This document shows positions 63,139 through 64,000 of a stretch of 64,000 bases of DNA, piece after piece (position 1 is the first letter of the stretch; every line of letters begins with the position of its first letter). The stretch is taken from the NCBI RefSeq assembly GCF_003597395.2, contig NC_133790.1, positions 26,929,167 to 26,993,166 of the forward strand, given 5' to 3'. The notes beneath the pieces were generated by a model. The model was not told where the DNA came from. It worked only from the letters and a program-made list of their open reading frames with translations, and did no database searches. The translations under genes were made by a program, and so were the position numbers. Origin of the DNA: Chelonoidis abingdonii (Eukaryota; Chordata; Testudines; Testudinidae).

Positions 63139-64000
63139 ATAAGACCATCCCTCCTCTCAACTGATTTGAACTGATCTATGGCTTTATCCTCCAAAGGGCC
63201 CTTTGAACTTTGTAAGAATGTCTAAGCATGTGGCCTGCCCTACTCTGGCAGACAGGGGAGCTACAGGAGACTTTTTCCTCCTGAGATTCCTTAGCTGCAA
63301 GCTATGCTACAGTTCAGACAGGAGGCTGGTGCATAGAGGGTAACAAACATCTCCCCAGCAGCTCTCTATACAACCAGCTATAACTCTCCAGATGCTTCTT
63401 CCCCTGCACACACTCTAGGATCCTGTAGCCCAGCACACTCTGGCTTATGGCTTAGATAGTGTTAAAGGGAAGCACCCAGTTGGGCAGGGCCAACAAGAGA
63501 TTTACAAAGGTCATAAAATACCCTACCCAGATGAAAGATATGAGTGATGGTTACCCCTCCATGCAGATCACCTGTGTATATGCCACACACATTTGTTCTG
63601 GAGGTATTTATAACCGTAGCAGAGCACACAACATTCTGGGGGAAAAGATTACTCTATTTTCTGGCCCTGGTCATATGACATGGATCAAGGTTATGAAAGA
63701 TTATACACCTCATCACAGGGCAAGGATCTGCATTCACTGACTCTAGTTGATCTTATTACAAAACCCTAGACTAACAGCAGTTATCAAAGACACCTCTATC
63801 AATAGTGACCGTAAAGAATATCTATGTAGCAAACTTAACATTTCTTCCACTGTGAGTTTTTTATTACATCTTATATGCACTTTAAATCCACGTTTATAAA
63901 ATATGAAAATCTGTAATGAACTGAGGAGGTTGGTTGGTTTATTTTTTAATACCGCCCAAGGCTGGGAAGTTTAGCTTATATATCGTTTTCTGCTGACGTT
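63139..64000. other. Gene-free stretch
   Basis: No gene. A 93-codon frame at 63459-63740 has no recognisable feature. Confidence 0.5.

Noticed and set aside
1..64000. CRISPR array, bacterial operon or phage-like cluster
   Set aside because: There are no regularly spaced repeats, no ribosome binding sites with tightly packed genes and no long frames. The repeat content is that of an amniote genome.

Overview
This 64 kb window reads as intergenic or intronic DNA from a reptile, most likely a hidden-necked turtle. That placement is inferred from the repeats: decayed CR1 LINEs, a tRNA-headed SINE with a CR1-like tail (the tortoise Cry I pattern), MIR-type SINEs, and many non-autonomous hAT-like elements. 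No conserved exon, tRNA, rRNA, CRISPR or bacterial-type operon was found. The longest open frame is 213 codons (3718-4359) and resembles nothing I know. The only protein-like translations I recognise are broken CR1 reverse-transcriptase pieces at 12.8-13.7 kb (minus) and 23.8-24.0 kb (plus).

Layout. 0.3-0.9 kb: a 95-bp-arm hairpin inside AT-rich repeats. 3.7-5.5 kb: a nested block with an inverted Penelope-like pair around an 8-N gap, two inverted copies of an unknown repeat, and a MIR split by a Cry-type SINE. 7.4-7.9 kb: a truncated hAT-like element. 11.1-12.5 kb: a SINE-like repeat, an LTR-like promoter repeat and a MITE. 12.7-14.0 kb: a CR1 relic. 14.4-20.6 kb: mostly unique-looking sequence with short foldback repeats. 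22.0-28.6 kb: paired 400-bp MITEs, a CR1 3' end, a second LTR-like repeat and a hAT with perfect 8-bp duplications. 29-41.3 kb: a Charlie-like hAT, two more hATs with perfect duplications, and AT-rich repeats. 42-51 kb: sparse old repeats. 51.5-52.3 kb: a solo LTR. 52.6-53.3 kb: a CR1 tail split by a hAT. 55.2-58.9 kb: a Harbinger-like MITE and an inverted hAT pair. 63.0-63.1 kb: a 124-bp hAT MITE.

Nothing here forms a pathway or operon. The content is a record of transposition: eight-base target duplications mark hAT-type insertions (perfect at 25.6/26.4, 34.9/35.2, 40.8/41.3 and 63.0/63.1 kb), and a 5-bp duplication marks the solo LTR. The most notable item is a hammerhead-ribozyme-like core in the Penelope-like copies at 4.5-4.6 kb. 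Family names rest on remembered consensus patterns, not database searches. Boundaries marked by target duplications were read directly from the sequence; the others are approximate.
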